A stretch of 64,000 nucleotides of DNA from the NCBI GenBank assembly GCA_028599075.1, contig JAQRMW010000041.1, positions 1 through 64,000 on the forward strand, given 5' to 3'. A program made the position numbers and the translations under genes. Below the pieces are notes generated by a model that searched no databases, had not been told where the DNA came from, and saw only the letters and a list, made by a program, of their open reading frames with translations. The number at the start of each line of letters is the position of its first letter. Position 1 is the stretch's first letter. Below, one piece after another: positions 1-9,160 of this stretch. This stretch comes from Urechidicola sp. Lineage in GTDB: Bacteria; Bacteroidota; Bacteroidia; Flavobacteriales; Flavobacteriaceae.

Positions 1-177
1 GCACAAGTTCTTTTTACATTTAAAGGAATGTGAATATCGTTATAATTATAGAAATAAAAATTTGTATATTAGCACCCTAAAATTAATCAAAGATAACCCT
101 CTTAAGTTATCTTGAACCTTACTTTTAAATAAAATTTTAATAAAAAATTCTTCCCCATGAGGAAGATTAAGATGTAG

Positions 178-786
178 ATGAAGATTATTTGTATCGGTCG
201 TAATTACGCCAAACATATCGAAGAATTAGCCAATGAAAGACCTACAGAACCTGTGGTTTTTTTAAAACCTGATTCGGCAATATTACCTAAGAAAATGCCA
301 TTTTTTATTCCTCCATTTTCTGATGAGATTCATTATGAGGTTGAGGTGTTGGTGAAAATCAATAAAGTGGGGAAGTATATTGATTCAAAATTCGCTCATA
401 AATATTATGATGAAATCGGGTTGGGAATTGATTTTACTGATCGTGACCTGCAATCTAAATTAAAAGCAAAAGGATTGCCTTGGGAAAAAGCAAAAGGCTT
501 TGACGGTAGCGCTATAGTTGGAGAGTTTTATCCAAAAGAACAATTTGATTTAGAAAATATCAAGTTTCAACTGTTTAAAAATGAAGAACTGATGCAAGAT
601 GGAGAGTCAAAATCTATGCTTTGGAAAATTGATGAATTGATTGCTTATGTATCGCAGTATTTTACTCTAAAAAAAGGAGATTTAATTTTTACTGGGACAC
701 CAGCAGGAGTAGGTGCTGTTAAGCCAGAAGATGTGTTGGTAGGAACTCTAGAGGGTAAAGAGAATTTTAGAGTTAAGATAAAATAG
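178..786 (+). CDS. fumarylacetoacetate hydrolase (FAH) family protein
   Basis: ORF; MKIICIGRNYAKH...GDLIFTGTPAGVG motifs typical of FAH family. Confidence 0.9.
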   Translation: MKIICIGRNYAKHIEELANERPTEPVVFLKPDSAILPKKMPFFIPPFSDEIHYEVEVLVKINKVGKYIDSKFAHKYYDEIGLGIDFTDRDLQSKLKAKGLPWEKAKGFDGSAIVGEFYPKEQFDLENIKFQLFKNEELMQDGESKSMLWKIDELIAYVSQYFTLKKGDLIFTGTPAGVGAVKPEDVLVGTLEGKENFRVKIK

Positions 787-832
787 CTGTTGGTGATTGT
801 TTGTTAGTTGATAGGTTTGTATTTTGGTTATT

Positions 833-860
833 CAAACAACAAACAACAAACAACTAGAAA
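833..860. repeat. heptamer tandem repeat (CAAACAA)x3 + CTAGAAA
   Basis: direct reading caaacaa caaacaa caaacaa ctagaaa, abutting stop codon of the following minus-strand gene. Confidence 0.85.
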
Positions 861-1379
861 CTACTTCTTCAACTCAGTTTCAATCACATCAACCATTTTA
901 GCAAATTCTTTTTCATCATAAAGGCGTGTGAGCATAATAATTTTTCCGCTTTTGTCTAATACTATATTTCTAGTTACTCCAGCATTCGGTAGTGTAAAAG
1001 CTTCAAATAAAGAGCCATCTTCATCAATTGTAAAGGGGTAGGTAACTCCAACTGTTTGTATAAATTTTTCTACTTTTTTACGCTCTTCTTTTAGGTCAAT
1101 ACCTATTAAAATAAAATCATCGTTCTTAAAACGTTGCCAGACTTCTTTTTCTAGATGCGGCATTTCTTTAATACAAACGCTACACCAAGATGCAGTAAAT
1201 TGAAGTACTACAACTTTTCCTTTTAAGTTTTCATTGGTGATTTTTGTACCATCTAGTAATGAGAAATCTAATTTAGGAGGTTGTTCTCCTTCACTAACCC
1301 TATAACCACGATTGTCATTATTTTGAGAGTTACATGCTTGTAAAACAGCTATAAATGCAATTAAAATATATTTTTTCAT
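861..1379 (-). CDS. TlpA-like thioredoxin-fold lipoprotein
   Basis: ORF; lipobox LQAC, FTASWCSVCIKEMP redox motif. Confidence 0.88.
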   Translation of the reverse strand: MKKYILIAFIAVLQACNSQNNDNRGYRVSEGEQPPKLDFSLLDGTKITNENLKGKVVVLQFTASWCSVCIKEMPHLEKEVWQRFKNDDFILIGIDLKEERKKVEKFIQTVGVTYPFTIDEDGSLFEAFTLPNAGVTRNIVLDKSGKIIMLTRLYDEKEFAKMVDVIETELKK

Positions 1380-1417
1380 TCGATGTAATTTTATGGTTTG
1401 TTAATGGTGTAAAAAAA

Positions 1418-1452
1418 CAATCACTACATTAAAGACGTAAATGTAGTGATTG
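1418..1452 (-). terminator. intrinsic terminator of the GNAT gene
   Basis: perfect stem CAATCACTACATT/AATGTAGTGATTG with T-run on minus strand. Confidence 0.8.
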
Positions 1453-1551
1453 TAAATTCAAAACTAATGGAAAATTTTCAACTCAAAATTTTATTTTTCT
1501 AGGATGTTAATTTATTGTCGAAATTTAATTAGTTAGTTTACAGAGGGTTGC

Positions 1552-2052
1552 TTAATTTTTTAAAATCATTTTTTGTCGGTCCCAAATCTCACTTTCATAG
1601 CTCATAAAATCAGGGTCAATTTCAACGGTTTCAAATCCCAGTTTTTCATACAAAGCAATTGCAGGTTTGTTAAATGTAAAAACGGTTAAGAAGATAGAAG
1701 TATGGTTTAGGTTTTTATGAATATATTTTATAAGTAGTTTTACCATTTGCTCTCCATATCCTTTACCTCGTTGAGTTTTGTCAATTAAAAGCCGAGAAAT
1801 TTTTATATCATTTTCAAAAATATCCAACTCTGCATGACCTACAACTATAGCTTTGTTATTAATAACTTCAAGAACTTTAAAAATGAGTATGTTATTCTTT
1901 TTAGCATCATTTAAATAGCATACTAGCTGATCTTCATCCAATGGGAAAGTAAATTTATCTGAAGCCCATATAATATTTAATCTAGTAGAATCTACCCATT
2001 TAATTAACCGCAAGATATCTTCTTTAGATTCAAACTTTTCTAGTTGTATCAT
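1552..2052 (-). CDS. GNAT family N-acetyltransferase
   Basis: ORF; QRGKGYGEQMVKLLI acetyl-CoA loop. Confidence 0.85.
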   Translation of the reverse strand: MIQLEKFESKEDILRLIKWVDSTRLNIIWASDKFTFPLDEDQLVCYLNDAKKNNILIFKVLEVINNKAIVVGHAELDIFENDIKISRLLIDKTQRGKGYGEQMVKLLIKYIHKNLNHTSIFLTVFTFNKPAIALYEKLGFETVEIDPDFMSYESEIWDRQKMILKN

Positions 2053-2153
2053 TGTTGTATTTTATTTTGACAGTAAAAAACAAAGCTAAAAAACACTACA
2101 ATAAAAATAGAGAAATAACAACAGGATTTTTTTAAATTCGCAATTATTAATAA

Positions 2154-2633
2154 TTGGAAATCATGTCAAAAGAAATAGAACGAAAATTTTTAATAAAAGG
2201 AAATTTTAAGTCATTGGTAATTAAAAAAAATAGAATTGTACAAGGCTATTTGTCATTAGTTCCAGAAAGAGCAGTTAGGGTTAGGATTAAAGGTGATTTA
2301 GGCTTTATAACGATAAAAGGTATTAGTAATGAATCTGGAGTCTCTCGTTACGAATGGGAAAAAGAAATACCTTTAAATGAAGCTAAAGAATTATTGGCGA
2401 TTTGTGAACCTGGTGTTATTGACAAAACGCGTTTTATTGTAAAAGCTGATGGTAATTTAGTTTTTGAAGTAGATGAATTTTACGGAGATAATGAAGGATT
2501 GATTATTGCCGAAATAGAATTACCGACTGAAGATGCTATTTTTACTAAACCTTCCTGGTTAGGTGAAGAAGTTACAGGAAACGAAAAATATTACAATGCT
2601 AGTTTAATCAAAAAGCCATTTAAAAGCTGGTAA
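2154..2633 (+). CDS. CYTH domain protein (start probably 2163)
   Basis: ORF; EIERKFLIKG, VRVRIKG...FITIKG, EWEKEIP motifs. Confidence 0.9.
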   Translation: MEIMSKEIERKFLIKGNFKSLVIKKNRIVQGYLSLVPERAVRVRIKGDLGFITIKGISNESGVSRYEWEKEIPLNEAKELLAICEPGVIDKTRFIVKADGNLVFEVDEFYGDNEGLIIAEIELPTEDAIFTKPSWLGEEVTGNEKYYNASLIKKPFKSW

Positions 2634-2638
2634 TATTT

Positions 2639-3601
2639 TTACTCAGTATTCTTACTATATTTTAAAAACCAATCATAAATATCTTGTCCTGCATAAATAC
2701 GTTTCCAAGCGTCATGCCCCATATCTTCATGTATCGTAAATCGAATATCTTTATGCCCCAACTCTTCTAGCTTATTCATTCCGGCAAAGAAATATTGAGT
2801 TTCAACAGCGGTATCTCTTCCTCCAGCAAATGCCCAAACAGGTAGATTTTCATCAACAATAGCTTGCATTAAATCTGGATGTCCATATCCAACAATTGGA
2901 TTCATAGCTGCAAATCGATTGGCATGCTTGCTGCCAATAACCCAAGTTCCAAATCCACCATAACTCAAACCACTTAAATAAATCCGCTTTTCATCAGCAT
3001 TGAAATTTGCTAAAGTGTTGTCTAGCATGTTTAATAAATCTTGTTCTTGTCTGTCCCAACCGGCATCTGTAATTATCCAGTTAGGAATGGAGTTAGCAGG
3101 AGTTGCTCCTTTCATTTTTCCAGAAAGAGAAAAATAGCCAGGTCTTTCTGGAACGCCATTTTCTAATCTTACTGGTATATCATCAGGAGTTCTATCGGCA
3201 ATGTATTTAGCTATTTTATCACGTCCAAACATATGCATTTGTGGTACAATCATTATAAAGGGCAAATCTCTTTTTTGTACCCATACTTCATATAAAGGGC
3301 CATGAATCATCACATAATCTAATTCTGTAGTTCCATTTCCGCGCTCACCATCACCATGTAAAAATAAAAGTACAGGCCATTTTTTATCCCTTTGTTCTTC
3401 ATATCCTTTTGGCAGATACACAAAATATTCACGATCTGTTTGGTCAGTTTCACTATGATAAGGAATGCGGAGTAGTTGTTCTTCTGATTTTTGGGGCTCT
3501 TTATGGTTACATGAGCCTAAAATTATGAGGAGTAAAATTAACTGCAGAATATTTTTCATTTTTGATATGGTTTGATATAACCCAAATATACAATTATTCA
3601 T
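2639..3601 (-). CDS. alpha/beta hydrolase (predicted esterase/prolyl oligopeptidase-like lipoprotein)
   Basis: ORF; lipobox, WPVLLFLHGDGERG and LSYGGFGTW nucleophile elbow; start probably internal (MKNILQLILL). Confidence 0.85.
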   Translation of the reverse strand: MNNCIFGLYQTISKMKNILQLILLLIILGSCNHKEPQKSEEQLLRIPYHSETDQTDREYFVYLPKGYEEQRDKKWPVLLFLHGDGERGNGTTELDYVMIHGPLYEVWVQKRDLPFIMIVPQMHMFGRDKIAKYIADRTPDDIPVRLENGVPERPGYFSLSGKMKGATPANSIPNWIITDAGWDRQEQDLLNMLDNTLANFNADEKRIYLSGLSYGGFGTWVIGSKHANRFAAMNPIVGYGHPDLMQAIVDENLPVWAFAGGRDTAVETQYFFAGMNKLEELGHKDIRFTIHEDMGHDAWKRIYAGQDIYDWFLKYSKNTE

Positions 3602-3671
3602 TCTTCACTTTTAATTATTCACTTATAAAACTTTGTCCCTTTTAAACTTTGCACCTTTAATTAGCATACAG

Positions 3672-3679
3672 TATTTTTG
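3672..3679 (+). promoter_or_regulatory. candidate Bacteroidota -7 box (TATTTTTG) upstream of cinA
   Basis: match to TAnnTTTG about 43 nt upstream of ATG. Confidence 0.45.
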
Positions 3680-3689
3680 TATTTATGTA

Positions 3690-3720
3690 AAACCTGAAAC
3701 GGGAAACTAGAAACAAGAAC
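3690..3720. repeat. degenerate heptamer array (AAACNNG)x4 in cinA 5' leader
   Basis: aaacctg aaacggg aaactag aaacaag aac. Confidence 0.75.
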
Positions 3721-3721
3721 A

Positions 3722-4963
3722 ATGCACGCAGAAATCATCACTATTGGAGACGAAATTTTAATTGGTCAAATAACTGATACCAATTCTAAATGGGTTGCTG
3801 AACAATTGAATAAAATCGGAGTTTCTGTGTATCAAATCACCTCGATACAAGATGATAAGGTTCATATATTAAAAGCAGTCGAAGAAGCACAAGCAAATAC
3901 TGATATTGTGATTCTAACTGGTGGGCTAGGTCCAACTAAAGACGATATCACCAAACATACGTTGGCTACCTATTTTGGCTCAGAGTTGAAATTAAATGAA
4001 GAGGTAGAAGAACATATTAAGGAGTTGTTTGCAAAAATGAACTATCCTTTTACCGAAGTGAATCGCCATCAAGCGTTATTACCCATAAAGTGTACTCCGT
4101 TAAAAAATAATTATGGTACCGCCTCAGGAATGTGGTTTGAAGATAAAAACAAAGTAGTGGTTTCATTACCTGGAGTTCCTAATGAGATGAAAGGATTGAT
4201 GAGGGAACAAGTATTACCTAAACTCCAACAAAAATACACTTTGCCTTTTATTATACATAAAACAGTATTAACCTATGGGATGGGAGAAAGTATGGTGGCA
4301 GCAAAAATTGAAACTTGGGAAGATGCATTACCATCATTTATTAAATTAGCTTATTTACCATCTTATGGAAGGTTGCGTTTACGTTTGAGTGCAAAAGGAA
4401 ATGATAAATTGGTTTTGGAGAATTCATTAGAAGCAGAAATTTCAAAATTATATCCTTTAATAGGTAACATTATTATTGGGATGGATGAAACCGATAGTAT
4501 TGAAGCTTCTATTGGAAAACTATTGACCGAGAAAAAGCAAACCCTTGCAACAGCCGAGAGTTGTACAGGAGGTTCCATAGCAACTCGTATTACATCTGTA
4601 GCAGGAGCATCAGCCTATTTTGTGGGGTCAATTGTTTCTTATACAGCAACGATTAAAACGCAAGAGCTGAATGTACCTAAAGAGTTAATCGAAAAACATT
4701 CAGTAGTAAGTGGCGAAGTGGCTGAGGCTATGGCAGTTGGGATTCAACAAAAATATAAAACGGATTATGCTATTGCCACAACAGGTAATGCAGGACCAAC
4801 TACAGATGAAACAGATAAAACAGTTGGAGTCGTTTTTATTGCTATTGCAACTCCGAATGGAGTTTATTCTAAAGAATTTTTCTACGGTAAACCACGTCAA
4901 AAAGTTATAGAAAGAACTACAAATAAAGCCTTTGAAATGCTGCGAAAAGAGTTGTTGTACTAG
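3722..4963 (+). CDS. cinA: CinA family competence/damage-inducible protein
   Basis: ORF; MHAEIITIGDEILIGQ, GGLGPTKDD, TAESCTGG. Confidence 0.95.
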   Translation: MHAEIITIGDEILIGQITDTNSKWVAEQLNKIGVSVYQITSIQDDKVHILKAVEEAQANTDIVILTGGLGPTKDDITKHTLATYFGSELKLNEEVEEHIKELFAKMNYPFTEVNRHQALLPIKCTPLKNNYGTASGMWFEDKNKVVVSLPGVPNEMKGLMREQVLPKLQQKYTLPFIIHKTVLTYGMGESMVAAKIETWEDALPSFIKLAYLPSYGRLRLRLSAKGNDKLVLENSLEAEISKLYPLIGNIIIGMDETDSIEASIGKLLTEKKQTLATAESCTGGSIATRITSVAGASAYFVGSIVSYTATIKTQELNVPKELIEKHSVVSGEVAEAMAVGIQQKYKTDYAIATTGNAGPTTDETDKTVGVVFIAIATPNGVYSKEFFYGKPRQKVIERTTNKAFEMLRKELLY

Positions 4964-5025
4964 TTGTTTGTTAATAGTTGTTGGTTTCTAGTTTGATGTT
5001 TCTATTTGGAATTTGACATTTGTTT
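4963..5025. repeat. degenerate heptamer array (GTTTNNN/TTTGNNN)x9
   Basis: gttgttt gttaata gttgttg gtttcta gtttgat gtttcta tttggaa tttgaca tttgttt. Confidence 0.65.
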
Positions 5026-5099
5026 TTTGCAATTTTAGCTCCTTAAAAATCCTCAAAATCAGCAATCAAAAAAAATCATAAAAATTAGTAGAAATACAC

Positions 5100-5130
5100 T
5101 TGTATGTTTCTAAAAATGTTTCTATTTTTG
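5100..5130 (+). promoter_or_regulatory. candidate Bacteroidota promoter of rpmB operon (TTG-N20-TATTTTTG)
   Basis: TTG at 5100-5102, TATTTTTG at 5123-5130. Confidence 0.55.
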
Positions 5131-5166
5131 CACCTCGTTTTGAGATAACAATAAAACTGTAGAGAA

Positions 5167-5406
5167 ATGTCAAGAGTTTGTGAACTTACAGGTAAAAAAG
5201 CAATGGTTGGGAACAATGTTTCTCACGCATTGAATAGAACTAAAAGAAAATTTAACGCTAATTTAATTACAAAGCGTTTTTATATTCCTGAAGAAGATAA
5301 GTGGGTTACTTTAAAAGTATCAACTGCTGCTTTAAAGAATATTAACAAGTTAGGAATTTCTGCTGTACTTAAAGAGTCAAGAGAAAAAGGAATTTACACA
5401 AAATAA
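5167..5406 (+). CDS. rpmB: 50S ribosomal protein L28
   Basis: [23 protein letters not shown]. Confidence 0.97.
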   Translation: MSRVCELTGKKAMVGNNVSHALNRTKRKFNANLITKRFYIPEEDKWVTLKVSTAALKNINKLGISAVLKESREKGIYTK

Positions 5407-5433
5407 ATTCTGAATCAATAAAAGAATAATAAG

Positions 5434-5619
5434 ATGGCAAAGAGCAAAGGAAATAGAATTCAGGTTATACTAGAATGTACTGAGCATAAAGCTTCAGGAC
5501 AAGCTGGAACTTCAAGATATATTACAACAAAAAATAAAAAGAACACTCCTGATAGATTAGAGGTTAAGAAATTTAACCCAATCTTAAAGAAAATGACTGT
5601 TCATAAAGAGATAAAATAA
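5434..5619 (+). CDS. rpmG: 50S ribosomal protein L33
   Basis: ORF; small basic protein following rpm[17 protein letters not shown]. Confidence 0.95.
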   Translation: MAKSKGNRIQVILECTEHKASGQAGTSRYITTKNKKNTPDRLEVKKFNPILKKMTVHKEIK

Positions 5620-5626
5620 TTAGGTT

Positions 5627-5779
5627 ATGGCAAAGAAAGCAGTAGCATCGTTACAATCAGGTTCAAAGAGATTATCTAAAGCAATCAAAATGGTTAAGTC
5701 ACCTAAAACAGGAGCTTATATTTTTGTTGAAGCAATTATGGATCCTAAATCGGTAAATGACTTTTTTAGTAAAAAGTAA
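5627..5779 (+). CDS. DUF4295 family small basic protein (50 aa, not in ORF track)
   Basis: manual translation MAKKAVASLQSGSKRLSKAIKMVKSPKTGAYIFVEAIMDPKSVNDFFSKK; conserved position after L33 in Bacteroidota. Confidence 0.9.
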   Translation: MAKKAVASLQSGSKRLSKAIKMVKSPKTGAYIFVEAIMDPKSVNDFFSKK

Positions 5780-5803
5780 GCGTTAACCAATACAATATTT
5801 ACG

Positions 5804-5834
5804 AAGCTACTTTCAATTGAGAGTAGCTTTTTTA
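5804..5834 (+). terminator. intrinsic terminator of rpmB-rpmG operon
   Basis: GCTACT(TTC)AATT(GAG)AGTAGC stem followed by T6. Confidence 0.75.
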
Positions 5835-5859
5835 GTTTATATTTGTGTCTGATTTTTTT

Positions 5860-5953
5860 GGCGTTTCCCTAGGGGGTCGTGCTATTCGCTTTATCTTTCT
5901 CGTGCTGAATTAAGTTCAGCATCTCAAAAGGATATCGCTTCTATCACTAACGC
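5860..5953. repeat. structured interspersed element bounded by GCGTT...AACGC
   Basis: terminal complementary GCGTT/AACGC and internal perfect hairpin TGCTGAA-TTAAG-TTCAGCA. Confidence 0.55.
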
Positions 5954-5980
5954 AGATTTAATCAAAAGAATAGATAGTAA

Positions 5981-6050
5981 TGTCTTTCCCGAGAAATCGG
6001 GAATCCATTTTTGGGTAAGTATAGATTCCTGCCTTCGCAGGAATGACAAG
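5981..6050. repeat. REPIN-like inverted doublet (TGTCTTTCCCGA..TCGGGAATC / GATTCCTGCCTTCGCAGGAATGACA)
   Basis: two short palindromes in inverted orientation with about 17-nt spacer. Confidence 0.8.
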
Positions 6051-6062
6051 ACCAAAAACTAG

Positions 6063-6083
6063 CAACTATCAACTAACAACTAA
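6063..6083. repeat. heptamer array (CAACTAT/CAACTAA)x3 upstream of ftsY
   Basis: caactat caactaa caactaa. Confidence 0.65.
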
Positions 6084-6099
6084 TAACCATTTTTTATAA

Positions 6100-7053
6100 A
6101 TGAGCTTTTTTAAAAAAATATTCTCAAAAGAAAAAAAAGAAACCTTAGATAAAGGTCTCGAAAAAACAAACACTTCGTTTATTTCAAAACTGTCAAAAGC
6201 AATTGCAGGTAAATCTAAAGTTGATGATGATGTTTTAGATAACTTAGAAGAAGTATTAATTTCTTCTGATGTTGGTGTAGATACAACACTAAAAGTTATT
6301 GACCGAATCGAAGCACGTGTTGCAAAAGATAAATATCTTGGGACTGACGAATTAAACGGAATCCTTCGCAAAGAAATCGCAGGATTGTTGTCAGAAACCA
6401 ATGTAGGTAACGAAACTGAATTTACTATCCCTGATGGAAATAAACCACACGTTATAATGGTAGTTGGCGTAAACGGAGTTGGTAAAACTACAACCATTGG
6501 CAAGTTAGCAGCTCAGTTTAAAAAAGCGGGGAAGAAAGTGGTTTTAGGAGCAGCAGATACTTTTAGAGCTGCAGCAATAGACCAATTACAAGTATGGGCA
6601 GATAGAGTAGATGTACCAATGATTCGCCAAGAAATGGGTTCTGATCCAGCATCTGTGGCTTTTGACACATTACAAAGTGGAGTTACTCAAAACGCCGATG
6701 TTATTATTATTGACACTGCTGGTCGTTTGCACAACAAAGTAAATTTAATGAACGAGCTTACCAAAATAAAACGTGTAATGCAAAAAGTGGTGGGAGATGC
6801 TCCACACGATGTGTTATTAGTGTTGGATGGTAGCACCGGACAAAATGCATTTGAACAAGCGAAACAATTTACCAAAGCAACCGAAGTTACTTCGTTAGCT
6901 GTTACCAAATTAGATGGTACTGCAAAAGGTGGAGTGGTGATTGGTATTTCTGACCAATTTCAAATACCTGTAAAATATATTGGTGTTGGTGAAGGAATTG
7001 ATGACCTACAAGTATTTAATAAAGTAGAGTTTGTAGATTCGTTTTTTAAGTAA
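6100..7053 (+). CDS. ftsY: signal recognition particle receptor FtsY
   Basis: ORF; GVNGVGKTTTIGKLA, DTFRAAA, DTAGRLHNK. Confidence 0.97.
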   Translation: MSFFKKIFSKEKKETLDKGLEKTNTSFISKLSKAIAGKSKVDDDVLDNLEEVLISSDVGVDTTLKVIDRIEARVAKDKYLGTDELNGILRKEIAGLLSETNVGNETEFTIPDGNKPHVIMVVGVNGVGKTTTIGKLAAQFKKAGKKVVLGAADTFRAAAIDQLQVWADRVDVPMIRQEMGSDPASVAFDTLQSGVTQNADVIIIDTAGRLHNKVNLMNELTKIKRVMQKVVGDAPHDVLLVLDGSTGQNAFEQAKQFTKATEVTSLAVTKLDGTAKGGVVIGISDQFQIPVKYIGVGEGIDDLQVFNKVEFVDSFFK

Positions 7054-7070
7054 ACTCTTTTTTCAAGATG

Positions 7071-7940
7071 TTATTTTTTATTTAGATTACTCCAAATTTC
7101 AATTTGCACCTTATCGCCTAAATGAAGTTCTTCATATTTCTTTTTTACACCTTCAAACTCATTAGAAATTAGGTTACAAAGCGTTGAAGTCAAAATTGTA
7201 TTTATTGTTAAAACTGTCATTGATTCCTCTAGTGTAGTTTTTTTGTTTTTGTAAATATAATTATACTGTCTATCACTTATATGTTCTCCATGGGCATGAT
7301 TGGAGTATAAATTCCACATGTCATTTATTCTATTAGAATCAATTCCACTAGTTTTTAAAATGCTTTTAGTCGACTCTAATTTAGCACGTTTAGGTTTTAA
7401 AAATTCTCTTTGTATATTCTCTTTTGAGTTTTTGAATTTCGAAAATTCTTTAATCTTCTCAATGAGAATTTTAATATCATCCTCAATTTCTTTCTTTTTC
7501 CATTTGTTTTTTTTAAATTCTACTGGAAAATTATTTTGCTTTTGAAGTCCATGTAGTTTATATATATCATATCGAAAATCTTTTTCAATTACCTCAACTT
7601 TGTCAAAAAATAAATAATACATAATTGCAAATGATTCTATTTGCATTCGGGTTAAGGAGTATATTGAAAATAAGTCAGTTACCTGTATTTGCTTATTGAC
7701 GAGGAAAAATTTATTTCCTTCTAATAATTTTTGGATACTATGGTTTGCCATCCCATACCTGAAATATTTGTTTTCAATTTCAGCATGATGATGCTCAATT
7801 TTAACTTTGTTATCAAAAAGACTTTGTGTCAAAATGAATAGAGAATTTGTAAGAATATCAAAGTGCTTTAACCGAGTTTTAATATCGTCTGTTTTAAATG
7901 CATTGTAAATTTCTAATAAGTAAGGTTTTCTTTCTTCCAT
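7071..7940 (-). CDS. hypothetical protein (possibly DUF5677-like)
   Basis: long ORF; YSNHAHGEHISDRQY motif only. Confidence 0.65.
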   Translation of the reverse strand: MEERKPYLLEIYNAFKTDDIKTRLKHFDILTNSLFILTQSLFDNKVKIEHHHAEIENKYFRYGMANHSIQKLLEGNKFFLVNKQIQVTDLFSIYSLTRMQIESFAIMYYLFFDKVEVIEKDFRYDIYKLHGLQKQNNFPVEFKKNKWKKKEIEDDIKILIEKIKEFSKFKNSKENIQREFLKPKRAKLESTKSILKTSGIDSNRINDMWNLYSNHAHGEHISDRQYNYIYKNKKTTLEESMTVLTINTILTSTLCNLISNEFEGVKKKYEELHLGDKVQIEIWSNLNKK

Positions 7941-7957
7941 TTAATTTTTATTATTAA

Positions 7958-9031
7958 CTACAAAACAATCCCATATTCTCCAACAGGCTCCATAGGTTTT
8001 GGTAAATCTGTTTCGTCTAGCATTTGACGTATATCAATCTCTATAGATCTTGCCATAGAAGAAATAGGAACATCGTTATACAAACCTTCAAAAGGATTTT
8101 CAGAATATTCTCCAATCATTTCCATTAAAATAAAAACCCAAGAAACCAACATTGTAAAAGGCAACACCAGCCAACTAGAATACATGTGGCTCGAATCTTT
8201 AAATATATTCAACATACCAAAAGGGAGTAGTACTAAAAATATCCAAACAAAAATAAAATTGACTGTTGCATATTGTCTTGGGAATGGGAAGTTTTTTATA
8301 CGTTCCGATTTTCCTTGAAGGGTGTAAAATTCACCTAACATTTTTTCTAATTCCATATGCCTAAAATCTTCTATTTGTCCGCCTAGTTTTAACTTTAACA
8401 ATTCTTTAGATTGCAAGCTCAATAAATGAGATGCTTTGTTCCCTTTGGTCATTAAATAGGTATATTCCTCAGAAGAGATGTAAGGTTTCAATTTTATAAA
8501 ATGATCATCTTCATAATGAATATCACCTTGTTTTCTTAAGATATCATCTGCTTTAGAAGTATGTTCCCACGGTTTTGGCATTCTCAATTGGTAGGTTAAT
8601 GCTTTTAACCAAGCAACATGTCTATGAACAATAGATTTATGAATTGTACTCAACTCATTTTCTGATAACTTTTCGCTAGTATGCTCATTGGTAATAAAAT
8701 CACGAGCCATGATGGTAAAGGTTCTTGAAGCATTTACAATTCCACCCCAAATTTTACGAGCCTCCCACATTCTGTCGTAAGACGAATTGTTTTTAAAACC
8801 TAAATAAAAGGAAACTGCAATACCAATTAATGCAATTGGTTGCCAAGGGATAGCCAGCCATTGCCAATCTAAAAATTTATAGAGTAATATTGGGATAATA
8901 TCTAAAATTAAAAAGATGATAATATACTTTTTACTCCAAATTACTGTACCCCAAAAAGGAAATCGTTTGCCTATATACATTTGTTGTTGTTTTAAGTTTA
9001 GCGTTGTAGAAATTGATATAATTTTATACAA
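7958..9031 (-). CDS. bestrophin family (UPF0187) anion channel-like protein
   Basis: ORF; FKNNSSYDRMWEARKIWGGIVNASR and NPFEGLYNDVPISSMARSIEIDIRQML. Confidence 0.93.
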   Translation of the reverse strand: MYKIISISTTLNLKQQQMYIGKRFPFWGTVIWSKKYIIIFLILDIIPILLYKFLDWQWLAIPWQPIALIGIAVSFYLGFKNNSSYDRMWEARKIWGGIVNASRTFTIMARDFITNEHTSEKLSENELSTIHKSIVHRHVAWLKALTYQLRMPKPWEHTSKADDILRKQGDIHYEDDHFIKLKPYISSEEYTYLMTKGNKASHLLSLQSKELLKLKLGGQIEDFRHMELEKMLGEFYTLQGKSERIKNFPFPRQYATVNFIFVWIFLVLLPFGMLNIFKDSSHMYSSWLVLPFTMLVSWVFILMEMIGEYSENPFEGLYNDVPISSMARSIEIDIRQMLDETDLPKPMEPVGEYGIVL

Positions 9032-9160
9032 CTAATCCAATCAGCACGAATATACAAAGAAAGTATAAATCAGAATGGTTTGTACTTTCGCATCTATTTG
9101 GCATTTGTTCAATCACTTTTAAACCTTTTTTTGTAATTTTAGATTTCAAAATTTTTAATT

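Noticed and set aside
3600-3660. Heptamer array upstream of cinA (CTTTGTCC CTTTTAAA CTTTGCAC CTTTAATT)
   Set aside because: Periodicity is 8 rather than 7 and the sequence is strongly AT-biased; not counted with the period-7 family.
5860-5953. tRNA or tmRNA gene
   Set aside because: Stem-loop layout does not fit a tRNA cloverleaf and there is no CCA-like end or anticodon arm.
6069-6503. 144-aa minus-strand ORF antisense to ftsY
   Set aside because: Antisense shadow of a highly confident ftsY reading frame.
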